From Heterocephalus glaber (Eukaryota; Chordata; Mammalia; Rodentia; Bathyergidae), in assembly GCF_000247695.1 (NCBI RefSeq), contig NW_004624801.1, forward strand, positions 3,965,401 to 4,029,400: a DNA stretch of 64,000 bases. The letters are read 5' to 3'. The notes below the pieces were generated by a model. It made no database searches. It was not told the DNA's origin and saw nothing but the letters and a program-made list of their open reading frames with translations. This document shows, piece by piece, positions 32,261-42,594 of this stretch. How positions within the stretch are numbered: position 1 is the first letter of the stretch; each line of letters begins with the position of its first letter. Both the position numbers and the translations under genes were made by a program.

Positions 32261-33230
32261 AGGGACACTTCCCAGAAGGCTACCTGCGCTCGAGCTTGTG
32301 CCCGAGACCAGCATACCTTGAAGGCTTGGTTCTTCCTGTCCCTGCCCTCAGTCTGCTAGCTCCGGAAGATGCACCAAAGGCACCGGAGGGACACAGAGGA
32401 CATGCTAGACCTTCTAAGTCAGGCTGGGCAATCTCAGCCCTACACCCCTACTGGCACCACAGGAGGAAGGGTGCAGCCTCTCTGCTTTTCCTTAAGGTGA
32501 AGAAGCAGGACGAGATGATGTCCCCTGCCCCAGACCCGCTTCCAGACACCTGCTCCCTAGGATGGAGCCATTTGAGATGGAACCTCGGGGCTATCTGTGC
32601 CGCACTCCCCGTGAGGGACATCATGTGATGGCAGCCACAGGCAGCCATCAGAGTCCACGCCACCACGCTTCCCGTCCAGGTGAGTGTGCAGGGGTGCACC
32701 CGAAAGCCCCTGCTGGTGGGGAGAGCCAGGACTGGAGGCGGAGGAGCCGCTCTGGGAGTGGAGGTTTCACCAGGTGCACTGCTGTCCGCTGCATCTGTCT
32801 TCACGCTGAGACTGCGTGCCAGCCTCGTCCTGCCCCACGCCCAGAGCTGTCAGCTCCTGGCAGCCAGACCCCGATGTCTCTGGATGCTGCTGGGTGCTTT
32901 GATCTCCCCAGCAAGTGCCCGGCAGCAGCAGCTTACTATCTAAATGCCACATCCGGAATCTGACAGGGGAACAAGTGCTTGGGTGACACCCAAAAGCTGC
33001 ATCAACACAGTCACACTGACATTGCCATCTGCCCCTCTGTCCCAAGAGTCTCCGCATGCAAGAAGCACAGGCAGGAAAAGTAGTTGCTCCACTCAGTGGG
33101 GCAGATGTTCAGCAGAGGCTCTCATGCCTGCTTGGGCTCCGGGAGTGGTAAGGGTTCAGTGTACAAATGGAGAGCAATCCATGCCCAGCCCCCAGTAAGC
33201 CACATCTGGGCGGATGGAGTATACTTGGGT
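32260..33230. other. Unique GC-rich non-coding stretch with an isolated splice-donor-like site
   Basis: Several frames are open on both strands. At about 32676 the text GTCCAGGTGAGTGTGCAGG is a strong 5' splice-site consensus, but no matching acceptor, conserved peptide or reading phase supports an exon. I therefore do not call one. Confidence 0.35.
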
Positions 33231-33485
33231 CAGTGATTCTCAGCCTCGGCACTGGAGGAGTTACTTTTTTACAAATCTAATGTCTGGGGCCTCACCTAAG
33301 AACCACTAGGTCAGAATCTGGGCACCAGGCTAAGCTCCTGCTCACATTTAAAAAGCCCCAGGTATAGGGCTGGGGATGTAGCTCAGTGGTTCTGCTGCCT
33401 GCTCTGCAAGCACAAGGACCTGAGTTCGATCCCTGGTACCAAAAAAAAAAGCCCCAGGTATTCCGAGAATGTGCAGCCATGGCTG
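33231..33485 (+). mobile_element. MER5-like hAT MITE, interrupted by an ID SINE
   Basis: It starts CAGTGATTCTCAGCCTCGGC, continues GTCTGGGGCCTCACC, AGGTCAGAATCTGGGC and TTTAAAAAGCCCCAGGTA, and ends beyond the SINE with AATGTGCAGCCATGGCTGAG. This is the MER5B-like order with both ends nearly present. Confidence 0.7.
33366..33445 (+). mobile_element. ID SINE with perfect 16-bp target-site duplication
   Basis: GGGCTGGGGATGTAGCTCAG carries box A and GAGTTCGATCCCTGGTACC carries box B. A clean A10 tail follows. AAAAAGCCCCAGGTAT is identical on both sides (33350-33365 and 33446-33461). It is the least diverged SINE in the window and the most recent insertion I can see. Confidence 0.95.
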
Positions 33486-33834
33486 AGCACCAAGCAGCTC
33501 ACAGAAGATGGTCCATGCTCACTTTCCTGTGATCCTCGGAGGGGAGCAAGGGCAGTCGGGGAGGGAGGAGGAGGAGGAGCTTCGACACTGAACACTTGCG
33601 TTCATCTACTTCTGCAGCCTGCACAGAAAGATCCCCCAAGAGAGGGCCCCTTTCCTCCTACCTATCTTCCTTTGAGCCTAATCTTCGACACCCAACCTTA
33701 ATTCTTCCTCCGATCCCCACAGCACTCGGTGTGCGCCTGTCCTGAAGGCAGGCTACATTCATGTCTGCTTGCTATGGCAGTCTCATTTCCTCGTCCAACT
33801 CTAAGCATCTTCAGAGCAGGATTTGGTCCTAAAA

Positions 33835-34320
33835 GCCAGCCCTTCTCAAAATGTGGTCTCTGCCCCAGGCAGGGTGGTATAAGATTGTAATCCCAACACT
33901 TGGGAGGCTGAAGCAGAAGGATTGTGAGCTGGAGCTCCACCTGGGCAACTTAGTGAGATTCTGTCTCAAATTTTAAGAAAAGATAAGAAAAAAGAAAGAA
34001 AGAGCTGGGGATGGAATGCAGTGTGAAAGCCCAGGGTTCAATTCTCCCCCCTCAAAAAAAGTGTGGCCCCTGGATGGTCATTATCACCTGCCAGCCTGTT
34101 AGAAGTGCAGACTCCCCCTCTCTGGCCCACACACAAGTCAGAGCCCTGGGGATGGGCCCCAGCAGCCTGTGTTCTAACAAGGCCCCAGGGACCCCGATAG
34201 TGCTCCTGTCCCAGCAGCACTGTGCTGGACTCCACCCTGGTACTCAAAAGTGTGGTCTCTGGGCCAGTAAGTAGCCTTAGCATCACCTAGGAACCAGCTG
34301 GACACAGAATCTCAGGGCTC
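33835..34320 (+). mobile_element. Two MER5A-like hAT MITE pieces around a B1-dID
   Basis: CTTCTCAAAATGTGGTCTCT precedes the SINE, and GTCATTATCACCTGCCAGCC, TGTTAGAAGTGCAGACTC and TTCTAACAAGGCCCCAGG follow it. A second start, ACTCAAAAGTGTGGTCTCTG, then GCATCACCTAGGAACCAGC begins near 34240. Two adjacent MER5A copies in the same orientation fit this best. Confidence 0.65.
33867..34060 (+). mobile_element. B1-dID composite SINE nested in MER5A
   Basis: The B1 half has TTGTAATCCCAACACTTGGG and the ID half has GAGCTGGGGATGGAATGCAG and GGGTTCAATTCTCC. They are joined by an A/G-rich linker and followed by an A tail. Confidence 0.85.
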
Positions 34321-34324
34321 GAGT

Positions 34325-34985
34325 AGGCTTTGCCTTTTCCCAAGATGGGCAGAGGGTGTGCATGCAGAGGGAAGTGTGAGACACGCTGCCTTCTCCAGGG
34401 AATGCCTTGGCTGGCTCCCCAAAAAGAGAAGAGGGAGCAAGCATCGTCCCCTTCTTACCTCAGGGACTTTACCCCTGAGTTTGTTTCCAGCGGTTTTCAG
34501 CCTTATGCATGAGCTACAGATGGTGGGGTCCCACAGAGAATTTAGGGAAGGTTAAGCAAACAACACATGGCATTGCCCCTTATCCCTGTGTCAGACCAGG
34601 GGAACAGATGTGGCTCTAGGGTGGCTGTAACTGATTGGTGCATCCCAGCTGTCCGTGTTCCTGGCACTGTCCCTAAAGGTGAACGAGCAGGCACTGAACT
34701 GAACCCCTTGAAACTGCCCAGGGAGCCAACGTGCTGAAAGGGGCCCCTCCTGGGGAGTGACCATTGGAATCACACCAAGGTTGTCACGTAAGCCAAGCAA
34801 AGCTCCTGCTGGCTCACCTTCTCCTGCAACTTGTCCCTTCCGGCCTCCCTGGATGCACTCCCCTCACATGCCCTGGATAAAACAGCGGCATCCTGGGGCC
34901 CAGGAATGGGGCCCAGGCCAGTTGAGCAGGGACAGAGGAGGGAAGAGGATACTGTAAGATCCTCCTGCCTCCAAGCCCAGCGGCT
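34325..34985. other. Unique non-coding stretch
   Basis: No gene or repeat is recognised. Confidence 0.4.
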
Positions 34986-34989
34986 CTCT

Positions 34990-35060
34990 GGGTTCATTTC
35001 AACAAGTACTGAAGCACCTACTATGTGCACAGAGCAGTGCTTCCTCTCTGCCCCATGGAC
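34990..35060 (-). mobile_element. LINE-2 3' end trace
   Basis: TTTCAACAAGTACTGAAGCACC followed by ACTATGTGCACAGAGCAGTG is the antisense L2 terminus. Only about 60 bp remain. Confidence 0.5.
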
Positions 35061-35069
35061 ATGTCACAC

Positions 35070-35405
35070 GAGAGGTTATTAAAAATGTATTTAATATAAG
35101 TTTAATATTCAAATGCCAGCTTCTCCTGACAGGTAATAAATAGCTGCTTTGAGTCCAATTTGAGGTTTTGATTTAAAAAGAAAAAAAGTTAGCTATCAGC
35201 CATCCATCTGGGATCGAATGAGAGACTCTTCCCCCTCCTCCCCTGAAACCCATCGTCAGAGGCCATTACTACTTTCCATACTTGGAGAATATTGTGTATG
35301 GGGTTTAATGTCCCCGGGGGACAAGAGACCATTACAGGGAGGAAAAAAAGACATATTTCCATCTCTGTTCCAATACACACAACCTAATTAAGATTTTATA
35401 AACAT
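35070..35405. promoter_or_regulatory. Candidate conserved non-coding element
   Basis: This is a strongly AT-rich, repeat-free block. It contains GGTTATTAAAAATGTATTTA, GACAGGTAATAAATAGCTGC, GTTAGCTATCAGCCATCCAT and ACAACCTAATTAAGATTTTA. It is one of the clearest enhancer-like stretches because the texture continues for more than 300 bp. No coding frame crosses it. Confidence 0.5.
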
Positions 35406-35417
35406 TCACCCAACAGG

Positions 35418-35480
35418 AAAACACACACACACACCCTCACACACACACACACACACGCACACACTCACACTCACACACAC
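35418..35480 (+). repeat. (AC)n microsatellite, imperfect
   Basis: AC repeats are interrupted by CCCTC, GC and TC steps. It separates two candidate regulatory blocks. Confidence 0.9.
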
Positions 35481-35570
35481 CTAAATTAGCAAGGCAAACA
35501 GAGACTAGATTAAGTGGTTTTCTTGCCTCTTTCTGTCCAGCTTTAATTAGGCATCTGTCCCGGGGAGGGT
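35480..35570. promoter_or_regulatory. Candidate conserved non-coding element
   Basis: CCTAAATTAGCAAGGCAAAC, AGATTAAGTGGTTTTC and CAGCTTTAATTAGGCATCTG contain three homeodomain-like cores in 80 bp. The block is likely continuous with 35070-35405 across the AC repeat. Confidence 0.45.
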
Positions 35571-36000
35571 CATGTGGTGGCATGGTCTCATTTGGGTTTC
35601 CTAGATTTGGGGCTGCTGGGTCTCTGTGTCCTCACGTGGGGCACGCGGCTCTATCTCTGTGAGAGACTGCCTGCTGTTAGGCTCTGGAAGGAGAGAACAG
35701 GCCTCGTCCCCCACCCCCCAGCCCCATCTCAGTGACCTCCCTGTGGCACCTGCTGAGCAGCCCCCAGTGTTGTGGATTTGGCCCTGGCAGAACCCCTGTG
35801 GCAATGCCAGGTCCTGCCAACACACTCCAGATGCCAGGCTCTGGGGCCAGAGCACACAGGCTGCGTCTGGGCCTGTTGTCCCCTGATTCCAAGTGTCAGA
35901 GGTGCGTCTCCCCCACCCAGGATGTTGTCTGGAGGCTGCCCGTGGCCCAGCTGACTTCGCATCCCTATGTCCACACTCTCCCTGCTAGAGGAAAATATAG
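35570..36000. other. Unique non-coding stretch
   Basis: GC-richer sequence with overlapping chance frames on both strands. No gene is identified. Confidence 0.4.
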
Positions 36001-36110
36001 GAGATAATTAGCTTTCTCCCTCTTTGTGTGTCCCTGGGGCTGTTTGGGAAAGTACATTGTCTTCACATGTGTAGAAAATTAAATCTGCTGTGTTTTTGAA
36101 GAGCAGGGAG
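36000..36110. promoter_or_regulatory. Candidate conserved non-coding element
   Basis: AGGAGATAATTAGCTTTCTC and GTGTAGAAAATTAAATCTGC form a short AT-rich island with a TAATTA core. Confidence 0.35.
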
Positions 36111-36780
36111 GGGGGAGTGGAAGGGACATGTCACTCACTTATTTGGGCAGATTGAGGGGTGGAGCGCAGAGGGGAAGCTCAGTCCTCTGAGGCCGGACTG
36201 AATGTCTGGGACGGAGTGTTTGGGGCCAGAGAAACCAGCCAGCCTGGACTGAGGATCTGTACTCTTGGTGCTGTCTGGGAGCAGCCCCCCGCCCCCGCTT
36301 GGAGCAAGTCTTTGTTTCCTGGAACAAAGTAACAGCTACACCTACCAGATAAAGCCTAATCAAACCACCCAAGACAGGCTGTGAGGCTGCAGGAAGGACA
36401 GGCCTGAGCTGCAGAAGAGACCAGGACGTAGCGTGTTTGAGTGTCTGCCACAATGGCTGTCACCCGCTCATGGACCCAGCAATCTGCAGCCCTTGTCTGC
36501 CCCGAAGTCAGTGCTCGCAGAATCCTCTGCACCATCCCTCTCCTCACCTGGGCACCAGGGCTAGGAGGCCTATGAGAGGGTCTAGGGAGGTACAGGATCA
36601 TAGTCCCATTTGAAAGATGATAAAACTAAGCCTGGGAGATTATTAGCACTTATCCAAAATCTCACTGGTCCACACTGCTGAGACAGAGAGAACTCATTAA
36701 TTATTCCCTTTACCCTGGAAGAGTGGGGGTTTCTGCTCCTCTCTCTACCCAGCAAAGCAGAAGCAGGAGAAATCGATGCA
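36110..36780. other. Unique non-coding stretch with a possible MIR trace
   Basis: No gene is seen. At 36597-36668 CCCATTTGAAAGATGATAAA followed by ACTAAGCC resembles an antisense MIR core. Confidence 0.4.
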
Positions 36781-36784
36781 ACAG

Positions 36785-36955
36785 GGGTCAGAAAGACAAA
36801 GAAAAGGTTGCTGATTTATTTTAATTCAATGATAATTTCTCAAGTGCAAGTCTCCTGCCACGGTGACGTAGGAGCGTAACAAACCTGACTTGGGGTTATG
36901 TACAATCCGGATGGAAAATGATTCACTATCAAAGCAGTGATGGCCAGGCAGCTGG
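36785..36955. promoter_or_regulatory. Candidate conserved non-coding element
   Basis: GGTTGCTGATTTATTTTAAT, TCAATGATAATTTCTCAAGT, GGTGACGTAGGAGCG (CRE-like TGACGT) and GGAAAATGATTCACTATCAA lie in a repeat-free block. Confidence 0.45.
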
Positions 36956-37159
36956 ATCTAAGGCCACCAGCTGCTCTAAGGAAGGTGGGGGTGGGGCATA
37001 CAGCACATGCCGCAAAGCTTGGCAGCCTTGCCTCCCTCCAGCTGATGGAGACCCTGCAGGAAGCTATCCACCCTCTTGTGCACCCTGGCATCCTCCGGGA
37101 CCACCACTCAGCCCCTTATCCCAGGATAGCTGCAGCAAGCACAAAAGCAGCCAGCCCCT

Positions 37160-37300
37160 CATGAATTAGCTGAAGTGACTCTCACTTTGTATACACATGT
37201 TTACAATCAGGGCCAGATGGTGAAGTGCTGGATTCGTTTCAATGCCACTCGAGTGAGCTTAGCTGAGCCGAGCTTTGCAAGTGGCCCAGTAACAGCAACA
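37160..37300. promoter_or_regulatory. Candidate conserved non-coding element, weak
   Basis: TGTATACACATGTTTACAAT, GATTCGTTTCAATGCCACTC and GAGCTTAGCTGAGCCGAGCT are repeat-free. TGTTTAC is a forkhead-like core. Confidence 0.3.
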
Positions 37301-37379
37301 TGAAAGGAGGAGGGCGACCCCTTCCTCAGACACCCACCCTCAATCCACTCTTGATCTGAGAGGCTGTGTATTAGCCCTC

Positions 37380-37665
37380 ACTTAAAAGCAGTCTTAGCTT
37401 GTCAGCTGTCAGAACTTTTTATCAAATCTCCTGAAATTCTACAGACAGAAGAAAGACACATAACCCACTCTGATATCTTCCAGAGTTTCTTTCCTTTTTT
37501 TGAAAAATAATAAATAAAGCACATTCGATGGAAAGGAGCTTGCAAACGATTGCCGATGACAGTGTTTATGTTGCCAAATTATTTGTACTGGCAGGAAGAG
37601 AGGGTGGGCTGAACGCAGATCACATGGAGTGATTATTTACCAAACTATGAAGGCAGCCTTAAGTG
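37380..37665. promoter_or_regulatory. Candidate conserved non-coding element
   Basis: This is a long AT-rich, repeat-free block. It contains TTTTTATCAAATCTCCTGAA, AATAATAAATAAAGCACATT, AACGATTGCCGATGACAGTG, TGCCAAATTATTTGTACTGG and GTGATTATTTACCAAACTAT. Its length and evenness make it a good enhancer candidate. Confidence 0.5.
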
Positions 37666-37975
37666 ACATGATAGAGGAGAAGGAGGAGGGGAGATAGTTG
37701 GCAGCATACCAGACAGAGTCAAGTGAATCTGTGGCTTTCCATCTGCTTTCTCCCCCAAAGACAGTGGCAATTGGCCCATGGAGGACAGCTGCCCACTGGA
37801 GCCAGAAGGAAAGGGGCTGTTGGCTTTCAGGGAGACTGGGCCCAGGCTTCCAGCTGGCAGGGGCCAGGAAGGTGGTGGGAACCAGCTAGCCATTACCCCA
37901 AAACTCAGGCCCAAAACATCCCTGCCCTACAAAGCCCATGACAGCCAGATGCAACACCAAAACATTTGTAAGACA
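37665..37975. other. Unique non-coding stretch
   Basis: No feature is identified. Confidence 0.4.
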
Positions 37976-37976
37976 A

Positions 37977-38055
37977 AGAAAAGGAAGGAAGGAAGGAAGG
38001 ACAGAAGGGAGGGAGGGAAAGAGAAAAGGAAAAAAAGGGCATGGGGGAGAAAAAC
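37977..38055 (+). repeat. (GGAA)n-type polypurine tract
   Basis: AAGGAAGGAAGGAAGGAAGG is followed by GAAGGGAGGGAGGGAAAG and further A/G runs. Consecutive GGAA units are ETS-type binding cores and also a common SINE-tail product. Confidence 0.85.
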
Positions 38056-38059
38056 TAAA

Positions 38060-38740
38060 AACTAAAGATAGATTCTTGTTATCTCCAATGTAGGAATCAT
38101 AGGGCTGATTAGAAAATAACAAAATTTTTGGAAAGAGCATGCCAGAACTCCCTCCATCACGACGAGGGCATCCCATTCTAATTGTTGCCTTGGGAGGCCA
38201 CACATTTCTTCCAGGGATGTAGCCACCATGCAAAGCACCTTCTTTTGAAGTTTACCTGGGAAACTGGCTTGAGAGTCAGTTAGTGAGAAATGCTTCCCAG
38301 ACAATAGTCTGACTCTGGCTGAGTGTGTAGGGGAGGACGGCAGTGGTGACAGTGGAGGTGGCTGGTGGGATTTGGGGGTAATAAGTTACACAACACTAGA
38401 TACCTGATGCAGTGAGAAAATGGGGGAATGCATTGGCAGGTGTGTGCCTTTGCACTCATCTGCAAAGCTGCATTTTACCTCAAACCCAGATCCTGTTTCA
38501 CAAACAAGTATTTAAAAAGAATTGAGGGGTATGGATCTTGCAGTGAGGACTACAGACTGCACCCCTAATATAGCTCCATTCGAAGTGGCTGCTCTTCACA
38601 TCCACCCCCAGCCCTCCTCTGAGTCCTCCCCTGTGTATCAGGAGAAGTGGCTCCATTTTTTTCAATGACTTCTTTTGTCTAATGTTATCATGCAACTTCC
38701 CAAGGTACTGGTGGGCCCCAGCTATGAGGACTATACCTAC
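38060..38740. other. Unique non-coding stretch
   Basis: No gene is recognised. GAAAATAACAAAATTTTTGG near 38112 is a short AT-rich patch. Confidence 0.4.
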
Positions 38741-38741
38741 A

Positions 38742-38792
38742 GGCTCCAGGGACTCAACAGGCATTTGAGGAATGAATGAATCAATAAATAGG
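38742..38792 (+). mobile_element. LINE-2 3' end trace
   Basis: GGGACTCAACAGGCATTTGA followed by GGAATGAATGAATCAATAAA is the sense L2 terminus. Confidence 0.55.
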
Positions 38793-38884
38793 GGTAACCA
38801 GGGTGCCTGGCCAAGCCCTTCTCTCCATCCAGCTCTCTCCCCTGTCAGCAGGACCCAGTGCAGGATGGAGGGAGAAAGAAGAGA

Positions 38885-39065
38885 TAGATAGCTTCATTAT
38901 TATTGCTCAAGCTAATGAGCTGGGAAGGAGAAGTAAAACGAGAGGACTATGGAATGGAGGACCGGACGAGTGATTCTCCCAAAGTGATTATTTAGAAAAC
39001 GCAGTGGCAAACTGAGAGTGAGCTGGTTTTCATTGCTGGATAATGAGCCCAATGATAGAGGAAAG
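38885..39065. promoter_or_regulatory. Candidate conserved non-coding element
   Basis: GCTTCATTATTATTGCTCAA, GCTAATGAGCTGGGAAGG, AAAGTGATTATTTAGAAAAC and GCTGGATAATGAGCCCAATG are repeat-free with several ATTA cores. Confidence 0.4.
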
Positions 39066-39660
39066 GGCTGGCTGGCTGGAAGTGAGAAGAGGGACTTTTT
39101 CTGCTCCCCGTCAGACCAGAGCCAGGGAATCTGAGGGGACCAGAAGAGAGCCTGGCCAGCTGTGAGGAGGTAAGCAATTTGGGTGGGCAGCTGTCTGTTT
39201 TCTTCCAGACAGAATAAACACATCCTTGCCTTAGAGACAAAGACTTCCTCCTCTGGGCGGAGCCACCTTCTGCTTCTAGCTGCAGCCGTCATGTGGGCCC
39301 CTGCAGACAACTTGATGACGTCCTCAGAGCCTTGCTGACCAGAGAATGAATCTTCCCTGGATCTTGCACCATGAGCAGCCACGTCCTGGGCACAGGTACA
39401 GGCCAGGGGCCCTGCTGCCCCTCACGGATGTCGGTGGCAAGGGATCAGTTCTGCTGTCCTCAGACAAAGGACTCAACCTGATGGGGGAGCGGGGACAGGA
39501 TCCATCCCACCACCACACTGCCCCGTGACTTGTAGTCACTCAGTGCAGGAACACTGGCTGTGACCACTCAGAGTGGACCTACCGAGCAACAGGACCTGCC
39601 TGACACAGGCCATTGGGAAGCACAACCAAGGCCTTTAGGCCCTAGAAATCCAGGGTTCCT
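39065..39660. other. Unique non-coding stretch
   Basis: A 156-codon minus-strand frame (38912-39382) crosses its left part and has no domain signal. No gene is called. Confidence 0.4.
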
Positions 39661-39662
39661 AG

Positions 39663-39845
39663 ATTTTGCAATTAAAAATGAAGATACTCAGAAAAGTTTG
39701 GATTGCAGAAAATCGGCAGAAATTAATTTAACGTAAGTCTATCCCAGCTAATACGTGAGATACACTTATACTAAATATTATTTGTCATCTGAAATTCAAA
39801 TTTAACTTGGCATTCTGTATTTTATCCTGCAATCCTGAGTGACCC
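39663..39845. mobile_element. Old interspersed repeat with palindromic core, family not named
   Basis: TAAGTCTATCCCAGC and GTGAGATACACTTATAC are diverged inverted arms around a short centre. They are followed by TATTATTTGTCATCTGAAAT, TCAAATTTAACTTGGCATTC and TGTATTTTATCCTGCAATCC. I recognise this as a common mammalian repeat but do not name it. Confidence 0.5.
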
Positions 39846-39974
39846 CTCTACAACCCACCCTTCCCACCCTCTCCTGTTCCCTCCAGCTACACAGAGCCGG
39901 GTAGAAAAGGCAACCACTCAAGATACTGAACCTCATTGGGCCAGCCTTGGAGATCTGCAAAGATGGAAGATGTG

Positions 39975-40360
39975 GTGCTAGTTACCAGTGCTGGACAGCA
40001 AGCCACCCCAAACTTAGTGACTCAGATCAGCCAATTTACTCCCACACTGGGAACTTGGACAGCGTGAAGTCTGTGCTCCTCTCAGTAGGCTGGGGACACT
40101 CAGCTGCTGAGGCTGGTCTCACCTAGAGGTGTCTTCCTCACCTGCCTGCTGGGCTGTTTGTTCATGCAGCCCTGGTGCACATGGTCTCCTTGTGTGGCCT
40201 GATCTTCCTGGCGAGGCAGTTTCCGGTCCTGGAACTTCTTATATGGTAGCTCCAGGCTCCAAAGCTGAGTGTCCCCATGTACCCTAGCAATGTACTCCAG
40301 TCTTTTCTGACCCGGCTCAGAGGTGCATGATGTGACTTCTGCCACCATCCACTGGGGACA
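39975..40360 (-). mobile_element. MLT1-type LTR, antisense
   Basis: CAAGCCACCCCAAACTTAGT, GACTCAGATCAGCC, CACTCAGCTGCTGAGGCTGG and AGAGGTGCATGATGTGACTT follow the reverse complement of the MLT1 LTR. It is degraded and solitary. Confidence 0.6.
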
Positions 40361-41315
40361 CAGACACAAGTGCACCCGGATTTAAGGGCAGAGGAACAGA
40401 CCCATCTTCTCAATGGCAGGAGTGTCAGAGAATCAGTAGGCTTGTTTTGAACCTAATGGCAAAGAGGAAAGAAGGCAGTGAGTGTGATTCTGATGAGGAT
40501 GGGGCTCTCAGTGAGATGTGGAGGTGGGAAAGTTCTCACCACAGGGAAGGGACCGAAGAAGGAGGCGGGAGGGAAGGGGAAGCTCCTGGAGGGTGGGGAG
40601 ACCAGGAATCGTGAGATCTGCCTGTGAGGAAGATTGGAGAGCTGGTGCTGATGCCATGGGGATGGCAGGGATCCGTTCCAGAGTAACGGCAGCCCTGGGA
40701 CAGGAGACACAGCATCGAGGGGGTGAGAGTCATTGAAAAACCTCAGAAATGCTCCTGGCCCACGGATGGTTTACACACACTTTAGCAAAATCGTCTGCCA
40801 CCAAAATTGCATTCAACTGACACCATCTGCACTGATCTCCCGCTCACAGTCCCCCAGGCCCCCTCTCCACGCCCACCCATCTGCATGCCCGCGTCCCCGA
40901 GTCCCCTGTCTCCACCCGAGAGTAGAAACATTTGCCTGCAGCAGAGTCCCCTCTCCCCACTGGCGCTGAAAGCAGATTTGGGCCGCAGCACAGGGCCAAA
41001 GACCATGTCTGCAAACCTCGGAATGAGGCTGAGGGGGACATGCAGTGACCTCCAGCAAACAGACAGTAGGGGAGGGCAGGTGGGCTTGCTGGGGGGGCAG
41101 CTGCAGACCCCACAGACTGCATGGCACACCCCACCCTCTCTACTGTCCCGCCTGCTGGGGGCAGGGGGTTGGGATTCAGCAATCCTGATCTCAGCCTCTT
41201 TGCCAGGCAGAGATGCTCACCACAGCCCTCCTCCTGGGTGCCCTCCTCTGGGGAGCCAGCAGCAGGCCAGACTGTTGTTTGAGGCGGTGGGAGCTGGCAC
41301 CACATGGAGATCATG
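40360..41315. other. Unique GC-rich stretch with long overlapping open frames
   Basis: A 232-codon minus-strand frame (40844-41542), a 174-codon plus-strand frame (40807-41331) and two further frames overlap. None has a domain, transmembrane pattern or signal peptide that I recognise. Stop scarcity on both strands at once points to composition, not selection. Confidence 0.45.
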
Positions 41316-41317
41316 CC

Positions 41318-41480
41318 TTTTGATGCCTTAGTTAATTGGATTTTACAGCACCCTCTCTTGCCTGGCCCATCCTTATTAAACGGCAGAGAGGCGAGGAGGA
41401 GAGGAACAGCTGGCAGCTGATCACCAGTGGGAAGGGAAGGTGAGGACAGTGCCCTCTGTGGAAAGTAATCAAGGCCAGGC
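41318..41480. promoter_or_regulatory. Candidate conserved non-coding element
   Basis: TGCCTTAGTTAATTGGATTT, TCCTTATTAAACGGCAGAG and CAGCTGGCAGCTGATCACC combine a TTAATTGG homeodomain-like core with paired E-boxes (CAGCTG). Confidence 0.45.
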
Positions 41481-42590
41481 CTCTCTAATGCACTGCCTGC
41501 CTGTGTAAATCTCAAACAGCACCTAGAACTGAGCGGGGCCACAGAGGTGAGCTGTCTTTATTACTACTCCTCTCATTTCCGGAAGGGTGACATCTCACCC
41601 ACGTGCCTACAGAATCCCACGCGTGTGTGCATGCATGCACACACCCACATGCACCCACACTCACTAAGTGGTGACCCAGATGACCTGCACAGGGCCTCTG
41701 ATCTGCTGCTCTTGTACCATGTGGGAGGAGACTGGCTTCTCACAGCTGAGCTACCCAGGCTTTAGCCAGCCTGGCTGTTCTGCTGTTTGTCCTGGTGTAT
41801 GACTCCATGTCCCTTTATCCTCTGATAGGGGGGTTGGAAAGCAGGAATTTACTGCTTCACCTTGCTGTCTTAGGCCCATCATTTCAAAGAAAACAGTGGT
41901 TTACTCAACATGATGCTGGCAACACGGGCTGGGCGAGGGGTGCTGGTCTCCCTTCTTTGCTCGTGGGGTGGCACCACATATCCACCTGGCCTCACCTAGG
42001 CCCTCACCTGGCCTCGACTAGGTATGGTACTCTTCCTGCCTCCTGACCTCAGGCTGCTTTGACCTGTGGCACGTGACCAGCTGCAAAGCAAGGAGAGGTC
42101 TGGGCTGAGCTTACACAGCCAGCCTGGTCCTCTTAGCATACTGTTATGCCCAAAAAAGGACACACTCTGGTAGCCTACTGATCCAAGGAGATTGGAACTC
42201 ATGGAGCAGGACCTGATTTCAGCCACAATCAGCAGCTGGGCTAGGTGAGCCAGGCCCCAGGCCACCTGTGGAAGATGTATGAGATCCAGAATCCAGGCTC
42301 ACCTGTGCTTCCAGGTGAGGTCGCTGTGTCCACTCCACTCCACCTTCACTGAGACTGACAGATAAATAGTGTGCACCTCACTCAGTACACAGAAACACAT
42401 TCTGGATGCATCTAAAATGAAATGGAAAACAATCAAAGCATAAATACATTTTTAAAAGACCCCCAAAGCTTAAAGGCAAAGGATAGTTAGAAAGAAAAAA
42501 GACCCATGGATATAACCACAGACTTTTTAAACGATGCCATGTGATAAGCAAACTGAAACTGCACCATAGCACCTGCTAAAGAGTAAGCTT
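41480..42590. other. Unique non-coding stretch
   Basis: No gene is recognised. GTGTGTGCATGCATGCACAC at about 41622 is a short alternating purine-pyrimidine run. Confidence 0.4.
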
Positions 42591-42594
42591 AAGC

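Noticed and set aside
32560..32720. Possible exon ending at the strong donor-like CAGGTGAGT
   Set aside because: No acceptor, conserved peptide or neighbouring exon was found. Isolated donor consensus sites are common.
33366..33445. tRNA-like gene with box A and box B
   Set aside because: It has an A tail and a 16-bp target-site duplication, so it is an ID SINE and not a tRNA gene. The same applies to 9442, 47364 and 58730.
40844..41542. Longest open frame (232 codons, minus) as a gene
   Set aside because: Other frames on both strands are equally open, and the low stop density matches GC-rich composition. No domain is seen.
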